From: Oscillospiraceae bacterium
GTDB lineage: Bacteria; Bacillota; Clostridia; Oscillospirales; Ruminococcaceae
Direction of reading: 5' to 3'
DNA: 41,502 bases
Assembly (NCBI GenBank): GCA_017473745.1
Contig: JAFUJP010000037.1
Location: 1 to 41,502, forward strand
Below, one piece after another: positions 1 to 7,400 of this stretch. The notes beneath the pieces are model-generated. The model had not been told where the DNA came from, searched no databases, and saw only the letters and a list, made by a program, of their open reading frames with translations. The translations under genes were made by a program, and so were the position numbers. The stretch's first letter is position 1. Each line of letters starts with the position of its first letter.

Positions 1-645
1 AACTTCACTTCTGCGTAAACCATAGAGGTCGTTATTTTTGATGAGATAAAAAAGTTCATCATTTTCATCAGCATTAAAAAGAGTATGAATCTGATCAACC
101 GTATAGAACGATGAATTAAATCTCTCGTTTTTTGGAAGGTCAACAAGCTCACAGGGGTTGTTTTGTATTACCTTGTTCTTTATTGCAAGATTTAGTGTTT
201 GATGAATTATATTCCGGTGAAGTCTTAATGATCTTGCAGAAAGACCACCGCTACCATCCAATCTTCCGTACCTCTTTTTATGGTCAAAATATTTTTGCAG
301 ATCTTCTACATCCAGTTTTTGAAGCTTTATTTGATGTTCCTCGAAATAGGGGATAATATGGGATTCTGCGAGCAGCTCATAACCCTGATATGTAACTTCA
401 TCAACTGACTCTTTTTTATGTTCAAGCCAGTTCTTTACATATTCTGAAAACAAGACATCAGTTCGGGGACGAAGCGTATCGCATTCAAATTTATAAAGGA
501 TTTCACGCAGAGCCTGTTCAGCTTTCTTTTTATTATTTTTTGAGGGAAGATCCGTTGAAATCCATTTTTGTTTGCGCTTACCGTATTCATAGAAGTTGAT
601 TACGACATAATATTTGTCATTTTTAATTTGAAGGCTGCCTGTCAT
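1..645 (-). CDS. int: Tyrosine-recombinase integrase of an ICE, N-terminal part (cut by window edge)
   Basis: Reading leftward from ATG at 645, 215 codons stay open to the window edge, so the C-terminal catalytic half lies outside. Residues 1-60 look like an arm-type DNA-binding domain (YYVVINFYEYGKRKQKWIST). Residues 70-175 look like the helical core-binding domain of phage/Tn916-class integrases, with the typical segment YFDHKKRYGRLDGSGGLSAR. The last visible residues, GLRRSE, are the first catalytic-arginine motif of the family. The family cuts and rejoins DNA at attachment sites through a covalent tyrosine intermediate. The excisionase-like gene lies 28 bases upstream on the same strand, the usual xis-int order at an ICE terminus. 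Since int is normally transcribed toward the element end, the body of the element should lie to the right. The remaining R-H-R-Y residues cannot be checked here. Confidence 0.92.
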   Translation of the reverse strand, partial: MTGSLQIKNDKYYVVINFYEYGKRKQKWISTDLPSKNNKKKAEQALREILYKFECDTLRPRTDVLFSEYVKNWLEHKKESVDEVTYQGYELLAESHIIPYFEEHQIKLQKLDVEDLQKYFDHKKRYGRLDGSGGLSARSLRLHRNIIHQTLNLAIKNKVIQNNPCELVDLPKNERFNSSFYTVDQIHTLFNADENDELFYLIKNNDLYGLRRSEV

Positions 646-673
646 GGTTACTCCTTTCCTGTTTTATAATCAA

Positions 674-865
674 TCATCCCAAAGAAGGAATACGAGCAGA
701 TTCAAAAAAATCCTCAACACATATTTTGGGGACAAGGATTTTATGTCCGACTTTTCTGTAACCGATGGCTCCTTCTTTTATAAGTTTATATGCGTAATTG
801 TTAGATACGCCAAGAAGTTTGGCCAATTCATGGACAGTGATAACATCAGGACAATCTTTTAACAT
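674..865 (-). CDS. xis: Excisionase-like helix-turn-helix DNA-binding protein
   Basis: A 63-residue protein made almost wholly of a MerR/excisionase-type winged helix. HELAKLLGVSNNYAYKLIKE is the helix-turn-helix and GYRKVGHKILVPK the wing. The length and motif fit excisionases of Tn916-like elements, which bend DNA near the element ends and steer the integrase toward excision. A good ribosome site (AAAGGAG) sits just before the ATG. It is followed after 28 bases by the integrase gene on the same strand, so the two are probably co-transcribed. A general DNA-binding role is sure; the excisionase role comes from size and position. Confidence 0.85.
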   Translation of the reverse strand: MLKDCPDVITVHELAKLLGVSNNYAYKLIKEGAIGYRKVGHKILVPKICVEDFFESARIPSLG

Positions 866-1091
866 TGTGAATCTCCTTTCTTGTTACAACTAATTTATTC
901 TGTTTTTTTATAATTTGCAAAGGTGCGAATTTACGTTATTAAATAAGAAATATGTTCATAAATGGACCTCTACGGACTTATTTAAGACTCTGAAAATCTG
1001 TTGACAATTTATTCCTGAAAGCTAAAAAAGCCATTATAACAGCGTAAAACGGCTGTGATAATAGCTTGCTAATATGTTTTAGTTATAAGTA

Positions 1092-1168
1092 AAGACCAAA
1101 CACCGAAAAAAGGAAAAGAATGGAGGGCTTTTAATAATAGCTCTTAGTTTGTTTCGGTGCTTGGTCTT
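1092..1168. repeat. Long inverted repeat between xis and the XRE gene
   Basis: Arms at 1092-1108 (AAGACCAAACACCGAAA) and 1152-1168 (TTTCGGTGCTTGGTCTT) pair over 17 bases with one mismatch. As RNA read from the minus strand that mismatch becomes a G-U pair, which slightly favours a minus-strand transcript. The 43-base loop contains GGAGGG. It may be a terminator-like or regulatory RNA structure, or a protein-binding site in the recombination region; the sequence does not decide. Confidence 0.55.
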
Positions 1169-1189
1169 ATTCTGTTTGTATTTTTAAAC

Positions 1190-1345
1190 CAATTTGTCCA
1201 CGACGCCCCGGTTCAGGGATACATCAAACGGCTGAATATTTCAGCGCCACGGGAATCACACCCCCGGCAGGTTCTCTGTCGGCTGCCCTCATTGCCTGCG
1301 ACGCTTCTAACGCTCGGACTGTGACTGGACGGGAGTTTCATTATC
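1190..1345. other. GC-rich structured block of unknown function in the 866-1472 gene-free stretch
   Basis: The 607-base stretch between xis and the XRE gene has no convincing gene. This block is much richer in G and C than its AT-rich surroundings. It holds several short hairpins, for example GCTGAA-TAT-TTCAGC near 1230-1244 and GGCAG...CTGCC near 1266-1286. A 42-codon minus-strand frame (1213-1341) exists, but it has no ribosome site and an odd Ser/Arg-rich product, so I do not call it a gene. A structured RNA or a DNA site used by the mobile element is more likely. Confidence 0.4.
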
Positions 1346-1472
1346 TGTGCTTGATGAATGATTTTTCAATTTATATAACCGTTCTCCGATTACAAATAAA
1401 TTATAAGTTATGGGGACAAAAAAGTTTATGGACAAATAGTGCGAGTAACCTTCACAATTTGTGAAGGTTTGA

Positions 1473-1760
1473 TTAGAGATGATTTTCTATAGTCGTAAGA
1501 TGGTGAATAATTGTTTTTAATTCTTGTTTGATTATATAGTTTTCGGTGGATTTACCAAATAATATGTAATCGGTGGTAACATTAAAGAATTCAGATAATT
1601 CTGCTGTCAAATCAATGGACAGGCCTCGATTACCGGTTTCAATTTTTCCAATAAGAGAAACACTAATATTCAAAACATTAGCAAATTGTTCTTGAGTAAG
1701 TCCTTTTTCAAGCCTTAATTTTGCAACCCTTTGACCGATTTCTTTTTGATTTAAAGTCAT
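1473..1760 (-). CDS. XRE-family helix-turn-helix transcriptional regulator
   Basis: A 95-residue protein with an N-terminal HTH_3/XRE domain over residues 6-66. EIGQRVAKLRLEKGLTQEQF and NISVSLIGKIETGNRGLS carry the two helices, followed by NVTTDYILFG, the usual end of this domain in Firmicutes mobile elements. A short C-terminal helix (residues 75-95) may serve dimerisation. The family represses promoters by binding palindromic operators. The ribosome site GGAGG lies 8 bases before the ATG and is inside an inverted repeat (1769-1814). Its position beside xis-int suggests control of element excision or transfer. The target is not visible. Confidence 0.88.
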   Translation of the reverse strand: MTLNQKEIGQRVAKLRLEKGLTQEQFANVLNISVSLIGKIETGNRGLSIDLTAELSEFFNVTTDYILFGKSTENYIIKQELKTIIHHLTTIENHL

Positions 1761-1768
1761 TTTTTAAT

Positions 1769-1814
1769 CCTCCATTTTTTCATTTCTTGATGGCAAAAAG
1801 AAATGAAAAGGAGG
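1769..1814. repeat. Inverted repeat covering the XRE ribosome site
   Basis: The arms 1769-1788 and 1798-1814 pair along CATTTCTT/AAGAAATG and CCTCC/GGAGG, with a 3-base bulge. In the minus-strand transcript the left arm contains the Shine-Dalgarno site of the XRE gene, so folding would hide it. The right arm carries a GGAGGG that could serve a tiny plus-strand leader starting near 1822. This could be an operator or a translational control element. Confidence 0.45.
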
Positions 1815-1845
1815 GCTTCTTGGTGAATGACCTGTCAAAAAACAT

Positions 1846-1893
1846 AAAAAGACCCAAGCATTGAAGTGCTTTTCAATGCCGGGGCCTTTTTTG
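1846..1893. terminator. Bidirectional intrinsic terminator
   Basis: The inner stem GCATTGA (1858-1864)/TCAATGC (1873-1879) is extended by GACCC/GGGCC. It is followed by a T run on the plus strand (1887-1892) and preceded by an A run that gives a T run on the minus strand. It isolates the XRE gene from the genes to its right. Confidence 0.7.
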
Positions 1894-1920
1894 TTGCTTA
1901 TGTTATTTGAAATGAAAGAT

Positions 1921-1993
1921 AATAGTGTATTTCTTTTTTGCATCGCTCGGACCTCTTTTTCTCAAAGGAAAGAGCGGGTTTTTATACACTATT
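1921..1993 (-). terminator. Hairpin just after the 54-residue gene, probable terminator
   Basis: The perfect 10-base arms AATAGTGTAT (1921-1930) and ATACACTATT (1984-1993) enclose an AT-rich loop with a small CGCTC/GAGCG stem. It starts four bases past the stop of the leftward gene at 1997-2161, which fits a terminator or a 3' stabilising structure. Confidence 0.45.
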
Positions 1994-1996
1994 TAT

Positions 1997-2161
1997 TTAT
2001 AAAATTGCCTTATTTTTACCATTAAAATCAAGTCCTCCAGGAACTCTTAAAAAGGCGTTTAGATTTTCAATTTGGAACCACAGATAATATGCAGATATTT
2101 TTATAAGGTACTGTTTTATAGTTGAATGTATGTTTTCTTCAAAATAGCTGTATCTTAACAT
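1997..2161 (-). CDS. Small hypothetical protein, 54 aa
   Basis: An ATG at 2161 is preceded by AAGGAGG at good spacing and by a consensus-like promoter, so this short frame is probably real. The product begins MLRYSYFEENIHSTIKQYL, is rich in aromatic and hydrophobic residues (ISAYYLWFQI) and ends in a charged tail. I do not recognise a family. The central hydrophobic helix is too short and too mixed to call a membrane segment with confidence. It lies between the XRE gene and the riboswitch region and may be an accessory gene of the mobile element. Confidence 0.6.
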   Translation of the reverse strand: MLRYSYFEENIHSTIKQYLIKISAYYLWFQIENLNAFLRVPGGLDFNGKNKAIL

Positions 2162-2197
2162 GCGAATCCTCCTTGCTTTTAGTTGAGTTGGAATAAC

Positions 2198-2226
2198 AGT
2201 ATAACATGTTAAAAATCTAATAACAA
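2198..2226 (-). promoter_or_regulatory. Promoter of the 54-residue gene
   Basis: Read on the minus strand, TTGTTA (2226-2221) and TATACT (2203-2198) are separated by 17 bases, close to the sigma-A consensus, and lie 37 bases upstream of the ATG at 2161. An imperfect inverted repeat (AATAATAG/CTATTGTTATT) overlaps the -35 side and could be an operator. Confidence 0.55.
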
Positions 2227-2403
2227 TAGGAATTACTATTATTTAGGAGTAAATATTATTAAAATATCTGTTTATTTAGTTTTGCTTTTTAACAAATTTT
2301 GCTCTCTTCGCTTCCAAAATTGCCGAAATGCTCAAAAGCCATTGATAAACTTTATTTCCAAAGGTAAAATGAAGGCACAAATCAATCAAGGAGGCTTTTT
2401 ATT

Positions 2404-2559
2404 ATGGATATCAAAGAAGAAAAAATCATAGAAGAAATCAAAAAGGTTTTTGCCGCAAAGGTATCTTCTTCCGATGAGCCTTGCTGCAAATGTGGCGGAA
2501 AAACTCCCATGGAAATGCGATGGAACGTAGAAGAGAAGGATAAACCCGTCGAAGCTTAA
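2404..2559 (+). CDS. Small CxxC protein, 51 aa
   Basis: An ATG at 2404 is preceded by AGGAGG. The product is 51 residues: an acidic/basic helix (EEKIIEEIKKVF) followed by EPCCKCGGKTPMEM, with three cysteines in C-C-x-C order. The CCKCGG centre suggests metal or thiol chemistry, but no family is recognised and two knuckles for a full zinc ribbon are not present. It lies immediately upstream of the first cobalamin riboswitch and reads toward it, so a transcript from here could pass through both riboswitches. Confidence 0.6.
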   Translation: MDIKEEKIIEEIKKVFAAKVSSSDEPCCKCGGKTPMEMRWNVEEKDKPVEA

Positions 2560-2573
2560 TTACATTTGAAAGA

Positions 2574-2596
2574 GTTTTGAGCACCGTGCTCAAAAC
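2574..2596 (+). terminator. Near-perfect palindrome after the CxxC gene
   Basis: GTTTTGAGCAC (2574-2584) and GTGCTCAAAAC (2586-2596) are complementary over 11 bases with a one-base centre. It lies 15 bases past the stop codon. No T run follows directly, so it may be a weak terminator, a stabilising hairpin or a protein-binding site. Confidence 0.45.
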
Positions 2597-2700
2597 AAAT
2601 GGCGGTTGCCGTTTTGTTTTGAATTGTTGAATATCCAAAAAGCTATTTATAATATATCCGGAAAAAGCAGAATCAGTAAAAGTTAAAAGAATAAATTCTA

Positions 2701-2762
2701 TTCCTCTTATGTTTCCACACCGAACAGAAAGAACCCAGCGCTGCCGCCGGGTTCTTTCTGTT
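2701..2762 (+). terminator. Strong hairpin with a conserved-looking prefix
   Basis: Perfect 14-base arms AACAGAAAGAACCC (2723-2736) and GGGTTCTTTCTGTT (2749-2762) enclose a 12-base GC-rich loop. It is preceded by TTCCTCTTATGTTTCCACA (2701-2719), which recurs with a 3-base insertion before the terminator at 31166. The rest of the 2560-2867 gap shows no gene. TACAAT at 2820-2825 could be a -10 box for the first riboswitch, but its -35 partner is weak. Confidence 0.6.
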
Positions 2763-2867
2763 AATAATTCATTTTTGCTGAGTTTATTCTTTTCTATGGA
2801 AAAAGAACAGACAGAGTGGTACAATATGAGCACAGTCTTACACAAACTGTAAAACCAACCTTTGGAA

Positions 2868-3050
2868 TTTGTGCTTTTTCCAAAGGCTGAGTCGGGAATC
2901 CGGTGAAAGTCCGGAGCATGAAAAAATGCCGTGATTACACAGAAACTTTTTTGCGGAAACGCATGAGCAGGAAAAGTTTCCCCAAAAAGGCTCCCGCAAG
3001 CCTATAGGAGTGTATCAGCCGGAATACCATTTCTACGAGCGACAAGCTTT
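2868..3050 (+). ncRNA. Cobalamin riboswitch, upstream copy
   Basis: The core reads GGGAATCCGGTGAAAGTCCGG (2894-2914, shown in part as CCGGTGAAAGTCCGG), the hallmark P4-P5 segment of the cobalamin riboswitch family. GCGGAAACGCATGAGCAGG follows near 2953, and the B12 box CAGCCGGAATACC lies at 3016-3028. The segment corresponding to the usual CCCGC-ACTGT region is divergent (GTGATTACAC). A terminator at 3063-3098 follows directly, as expected for a transcription-terminating OFF switch responding to adenosyl- or methylcobalamin. No gene lies between it and the second riboswitch. The edges are approximate. Confidence 0.78.
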
Positions 3051-3062
3051 AGGTTTGGCGCG

Positions 3063-3098
3063 AAAAAGCCCTCGGCGAATTATGCAGAGGGCTTTTTG
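3063..3098 (+). terminator. Terminator of the first riboswitch
   Basis: The arms AAAAAGCCCTC (3063-3073) and GAGGGCTTTTT (3087-3097) form an 11-base stem ending in a T run. Its position 35 bases after the B12 box marks it as the expression platform of riboswitch 1. Confidence 0.8.
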
Positions 3099-3159
3099 AA
3101 TATATTGTTATGGTTTTAAGCTGAATTTGCTGAAATATGTCTTATTCATTTACAAATTA

Positions 3160-3187
3160 TTGACAATTTTTAAACTTGTGATATAAT
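3160..3187 (+). promoter_or_regulatory. Consensus sigma-A promoter upstream of riboswitch 2
   Basis: TTGACA (3160-3165) and TATAAT (3182-3187) are exact consensus boxes with a 16-base spacer. Transcription should start near 3194 and run through three hairpins and the second cobalamin riboswitch. This is the best promoter seen for the rightward gene set. Confidence 0.85.
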
Positions 3188-3196
3188 TCAAAAGAA

Positions 3197-3271
3197 GGGT
3201 GGAGTATGCCCACCCGAAATTGATAAAATTTTTGGCGAGGGTACCCTCGCATGCTCTGTGGGACAGAGCAT
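3197..3271 (+). repeat. Three consecutive perfect hairpins at the 5' end of the riboswitch-2 transcript
   Basis: The hairpins are GGGTGG/CCACCC (3197-3202, 3210-3215), GCGAGGG/CCCTCGC (3235-3241, 3244-3250) and ATGCTCTGT/ACAGAGCAT (3251-3259, 3263-3271). The last two abut without a gap and could stack. TTGATAAAAT flanks the group on both sides (near 3220 and 3280). They lie between the promoter and the riboswitch and are not part of the cobalamin fold I know. Confidence 0.65.
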
Positions 3272-3299
3272 GATGGTCTTTGATAAAATAATTCAATAA

Positions 3300-3497
3300 A
3301 TATTTCCGTGGCCGTGCGTAACTTTAATAGTGTTCGCTCGGCTGAACAAGATAATGGGGTGCAAGTCCCCGCGCTGCCGGCGCTGTAAGTGTCGAGACAG
3401 TCCCGCGTTGACGAAAGTCAGTCATTGGAGAAATCTGAGAAGGCATGCAGGGTTGTTGATTGAGACACAAGCCAGAAGACCTACGGAAATTGTATAT
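3300..3497 (+). ncRNA. Cobalamin riboswitch, downstream copy
   Basis: The core ATGGGGTGCAAGTCCCC lies at 3354-3370, followed by GCGCTGCCGGCGCTGTAAG (the CTGTA region), GACGAAAGTCAGTCATTGGA near 3410-3430, and the B12 box AAGCCAGAAGACCT at 3469-3482. All family landmarks are present in order. A terminator at 3556-3597 and then a DUF2292 gene follow, so ligand binding should stop transcription. Relative to copy 1 it is closer to consensus. The edges are approximate. Confidence 0.9.
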
Positions 3498-3555
3498 GCT
3501 TTTTTTGTACCCGTGCGATGGGCAAAAAGGGCTTTTATTAGAACGCAGAAAAACG

Positions 3556-3597
3556 GCTGCGGCGGTAATTTAACTATTACTGCCGCAGCTTTTTTTA
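3556..3597 (+). terminator. Terminator of the second riboswitch
   Basis: GCTGCGGCGGTAAT (3556-3569) pairs with ATTACTGCCGCAGC (3576-3589) over 14 bases with one G-U pair, followed by a run of seven T. It ends 18 bases before the DUF2292 start codon and is the expression platform of riboswitch 2. Confidence 0.85.
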
Positions 3598-3615
3598 TAT
3601 ATCGGAGGTGGAAAA

Positions 3616-3777
3616 ATGCAGTCCGAAAATTCAAAAACGCTTACAAAAGCGGAAACTGAGCTTATTAAAACGATTCGCTCATTGGAATTCGGCGAAGTAA
3701 GGGTTATCGTAAAAGATAACCGCCCTATTCGTATCGAAGAAATACGAAAAAGCATACAGTTGACACCTGAAAAATAA
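3616..3777 (+). CDS. DUF2292 (YezD-family) small protein, 53 aa
   Basis: The ATG at 3616 follows GGAGG at 3604-3608. The protein is 53 residues, and the block SLEFGEVRVIVKDNRPIRIE followed by EIRKSIQL is the DUF2292 signature, spanning almost the whole protein. The family's function is unknown; members are often found beside sulfur or cofactor uptake genes. Here it is the first gene after the cobalamin riboswitch terminator, so it should respond to B12 level. A further terminator-like hairpin lies 40 bases after its stop. Confidence 0.82.
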   Translation: MQSENSKTLTKAETELIKTIRSLEFGEVRVIVKDNRPIRIEEIRKSIQLTPEK

Positions 3778-3817
3778 AATATTGGTTTGTTTTTAATGAA
3801 CTGACGGAAGAACCGAG

Positions 3818-3867
3818 GTTCGAAAAACGGGGATACTATATCCCTCGTTTTTCGGACTTTTTTTATT
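3818..3867 (+). terminator. Terminator-like hairpin after the DUF2292 gene
   Basis: TCGAAAAACGGGGA (3820-3833) pairs with TCCCTCGTTTTTCGG (3841-3855) with a mismatch, and a T-rich tail follows (3858-3870). It looks like a working intrinsic terminator, yet no clear promoter is seen before the next genes, so read-through or a missed promoter is needed to express them. Confidence 0.65.
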
Positions 3868-3891
3868 TTTCAAAGTCAGAAAGGAGGAGAA

Positions 3892-4320
3892 ATGTCTTAC
3901 AGAGGCAGAAACCAGATATATGAATCCGTTATTAAAAATATGGTTATGAAGTCTCTTGAAGAGCAGGAAAGACAATTTGAGGAGGCCCATTCCTCGGACA
4001 CGGACGAAATGCTTTTGGAATATCTTAAGGAATCTGCGGAAAAGCTTCACCATGTTCCCTGGCAAAGGGAAATTGTTGGAGGAAGTTACATAGCAAAAAG
4101 ATTTGAAACTTATAAAACTGCGTTGAGAGCGGCGGAACTTCCGAATCCGAAGCATGCGGATATTCTCGAGAATTTTTCAAGAATTCAAAAAGAAGTTGAA
4201 ATTCAGAAAGCTGCATACAGGAAAAACAGGGCGGAAAAGAAAGAACGCTCCGCAAAAAGAAGAGCGGAACAAGCGGCAAAAAGACGCCAGCGAATGGAAA
4301 ATAAAGCTGAAAGCGTTTAA
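3892..4320 (+). CDS. Homing-endonuclease-associated-repeat (HNH-repeat) protein, 142 aa
   Basis: The ATG at 3892 follows AAAGGAGGAG. Residues 44-90 (LLEYLKESAEKLHHVPWQRE, then SYIAKRFETYKTALRAAEL) match the pattern of the homing-endonuclease-associated repeat, a small helical DNA-binding unit with conserved P and RF..Y..AL.AA. The remaining C-terminal third is a strongly basic helix (KKERSAKRRAEQAAKRRQR) likely to bind nucleic acid or form a coiled coil. No HNH catalytic residues are seen, so it is probably a DNA-binding protein, not a nuclease. It is the first gene after the DUF2292 terminator and lies 133 bases before the secreted protein genes. Whether it regulates them is unknown. Confidence 0.68.
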   Translation: MSYRGRNQIYESVIKNMVMKSLEEQERQFEEAHSSDTDEMLLEYLKESAEKLHHVPWQREIVGGSYIAKRFETYKTALRAAELPNPKHADILENFSRIQKEVEIQKAAYRKNRAEKKERSAKRRAEQAAKRRQRMENKAESV

Positions 4321-4453
4321 TTAATTAAATCTGTCGATAAAAAACTTTCATTGAAGCGCAAAGCTTTTTGGCTGCGATAAATTTTTTATTGCAGCTGCGG
4401 TGATTGTTTTTTTGAAAAAATAAGGAAAAGAAAAAAGGAGGAGATTTCTTAAA

Positions 4454-7400
4454 ATGAAGAAATTTTTAAGCCTGCTTCTTGCAATTTTTATGGTTGTCGG
4501 AATGTTCCCGATGGCCGCATTTGCAGAAGAAACAAACATCCTTGATGAAACGGAAATCATCGAAGAAACCGAAGTTTCCGAAGAAACTGAAGTTCTCGAA
4601 GAAGCCGATGTTACTGATGAGGCTCCTGTCCCGGTCGGAACAGTGGATCTTCAGGCAACAGGCGTTTCCGAACAAACAAATGATGCCGACGATAACGGCG
4701 ATGAAAAAAATATATATGAAGTTATCGTCAAAGCTGCACCGAGCGGAGCAGAAATCAAATTCTATTCCGGCAGTGATGCAGAAACCGAAATTACCGAAGG
4801 AATAACCGATAACGGAATCGTTAACGGTTATCACCAGTACACCTTTGTTGCGGAAGAAGGAATGTATTCCTACCGCGCATGGGAAGGCGATCAGTTCCTT
4901 GGCGGTATGGAATTTGAAGTTCCGATCGATGACGAGTATGCAAGCGACGGTACCCTTATGGGTAAGGGTCAGGTTTTGACTTTGAAAAGAGTAAACTTCC
5001 TGACAACAAGTGAGCATATCACAAAAACCGACGATTATACTGTTCATCTGATTCCGCAGGATCTGAAAGAAGCAGTAAACGGCACAAACTATGTTAATGA
5101 GAACGGAAATGTTGTCTGTCCGATTATGGTCAATGCCGGCGGTAATGCGCTGACTTATAACCTTATAATTGATGTCAATGGTGAACTTGGAAATACATAT
5201 GCTGTTTCTGCACAGCAGCATCTGACATTTAATCCGGGAACAACAACCGAAACCCGTGAGTTTGCAGTTAATGAACTTACATGGTTCACAATCACAGCTC
5301 CCGCAGAAGCAAAAGTCCAGATGTTCCAGCAGTACAATAACTATAATGTTAAAGAAATTCTGTGCAGCAGAACAGAAACTCTTGATGATGGAACAGTAAA
5401 AAACTATTTTGCAACAGCGGGCGGTCAGTATATTACTTACCGTGTATCCATGGATGACAAAATTACAAGGGCAGGATTCACCTCTGTATCCAATAAAGAC
5501 CTTGTTTTTACCTTTAAAGATAATGAAGACCCGAAAACAACCCAGACAACTGCGTTAAGAATTGAAAACAGTTCCCTGCTTAATGTCAACACGCAGAACA
5601 ACCTGAAAATGTCTGTTGGCGAAACCTTCCGCCTTCGTTCTTTCCGTGCAGGCTGGCAGATCATCAATACCGATACCGCCAACATCATGATTGAACCGGA
5701 TTTCCATTACAACATCATTTCCGGTGCAGAACATATCAGAATGACACCCGTTGCGGATAAAACAACCGGTAATGCAGGAACTGGCGAAAACACTAACTGG
5801 ATGGATATCGAAGCGCTCAGCGAAGGCACTGTAATTTTGGAAGTATCATATGATGCAATTCAGATCAGCGGCGATACAAGCTATCCCGGTCTTTTTGGAG
5901 CATGCGGTGAGGATGGAAAGAGCGTTGTTGTAATCAACATTGGATCTGATAAAGAAAATACTCTCGAAATCACTCCTGTTCATGGAACCCATAAAGTCGA
6001 AGTATGGGATGCGGAATTTGACCGCTTGTATTTCTTCGGAGAAACCGCAGACTTTAATTTCACATCTAATATGGGCGGAACAGTTGAACTTTCCACCGAC
6101 CTTGGCAATAGCTGGAAAACCGTAAGCCAGAATGGTGATGGTGTTTATGAAGCCAAAGGACTGGTTCACGGCAGCAACATTCTCCGCGTAACCGAAAACG
6201 GAAACGTGCAGTACCAGGTTGTAAGAGCTTCCAGACTCGGCGTAACAATTGTAAATATGACAAGACCCGGCGACGAGACAATTGTTGTTGGTGATACTAT
6301 CCGTGTTCTTTTCAGCAATATCTATACAACTGTTCCTAAAATGTCCGGTATTTATAACCCCGGATTCGGTAAAGGACATGCGGTAACTTACACTATTCCG
6401 GAAGGCGTAACGGCAAAAGCTTCCGGTTCCCAGTATGGCTTTGCGGCAGACAATATGATTGAAATTGTATTTTCCGAAGCAGGTACATTCAATTTCGAAG
6501 ATGGATATATCCACGTCACTGTTTTGGGCGATAAACTTGGCGGTCACAGAAAACTGACCGATTCAGGACGCGGTGTAAACTTCAATGCAGGAGGTTCCGA
6601 TTCAAACAGATGCATTGTTCCCGACATTAGCTTTGAAGTCATCGAAATGCCTGTTGTTAACGTAACCGTAAAATCCGATCCCGAAGGCGCTTCGATTGAA
6701 GTTACCGATAAATCCGGAAACGTAATGGAAGCAAACGAAGACGGAACTTATTCCCTTGAATACGGCACCTATAATTACAGCGCAAACATGGAAGGCTACG
6801 TTCCCGAAAAAGGTAAATTCACCGTTGGCGAAGGCGAAGATTCCACCGGCGAAAAAACCGTTGTTATCACAATGCGCGCAGTCGGCGGAGCAATTTGGGA
6901 CGGTTCCACCAAAACCGAACCCGCAAAAGATGAAAACGGCGTTTATCTTATCGAAACCGGCGCAGAACTTGCCTGGTTCGCTTCCAATCATGGAAACGCA
7001 AGCGCAAAGCTCATGGCGGATATCTCCCTTGGCGGCTACAGCGTGACCATTTCTTCCTATACCGGAACCTTTGACGGAAACGGACATTACATCACCGACT
7101 TTTTCGGCAGCAAATCTCTGTTCCAGCAGCCTTTCTCCGGAGCAGTCATCAAAAACCTCGGCGTTTCCGGAACAATTAAGGGAGACACCGGCTGGCACAA
7201 TCCCCAGGGCGGCATCGTTTCCCGTTTGTACGGCAGCAACTATGACATTAGAATCGAAAACTGCGTTTCCCGCGTTAACGTAACCGGCGAAGGTCCTGTC
7301 GGCGGTATCGTAGGTATGGCGGAATCCGGAAGCTTTGACAGTATGCCGAGAATCAAAAACTGCTATAACACCGGAACGGTTACAAGCACCAACGGAATTG

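Noticed and set aside
1213-1341. 42-codon minus-strand frame in the GC-rich block
   Set aside because: No ribosome site; the composition follows the structured GC-rich DNA. Kept only as a noncoding block.
2438-2845. 135-codon minus-strand frame
   Set aside because: It runs antisense over the CxxC gene, two hairpins and the putative promoter, lacks a ribosome site and has no recognisable protein character.
3330-3659. 109-codon open frame across the second riboswitch
   Set aside because: It covers the cobalamin riboswitch core, the B12 box and the terminator, has no ribosome site, and its Arg/Cys-rich product looks like translated structured RNA.
4466-5221. 251-codon antisense frame inside the first dockerin gene, and similar long antisense frames elsewhere
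   Set aside because: They follow from the codon bias of the sense genes (Phe/Cys/Gly-rich nonsense products) and lack ribosome sites.
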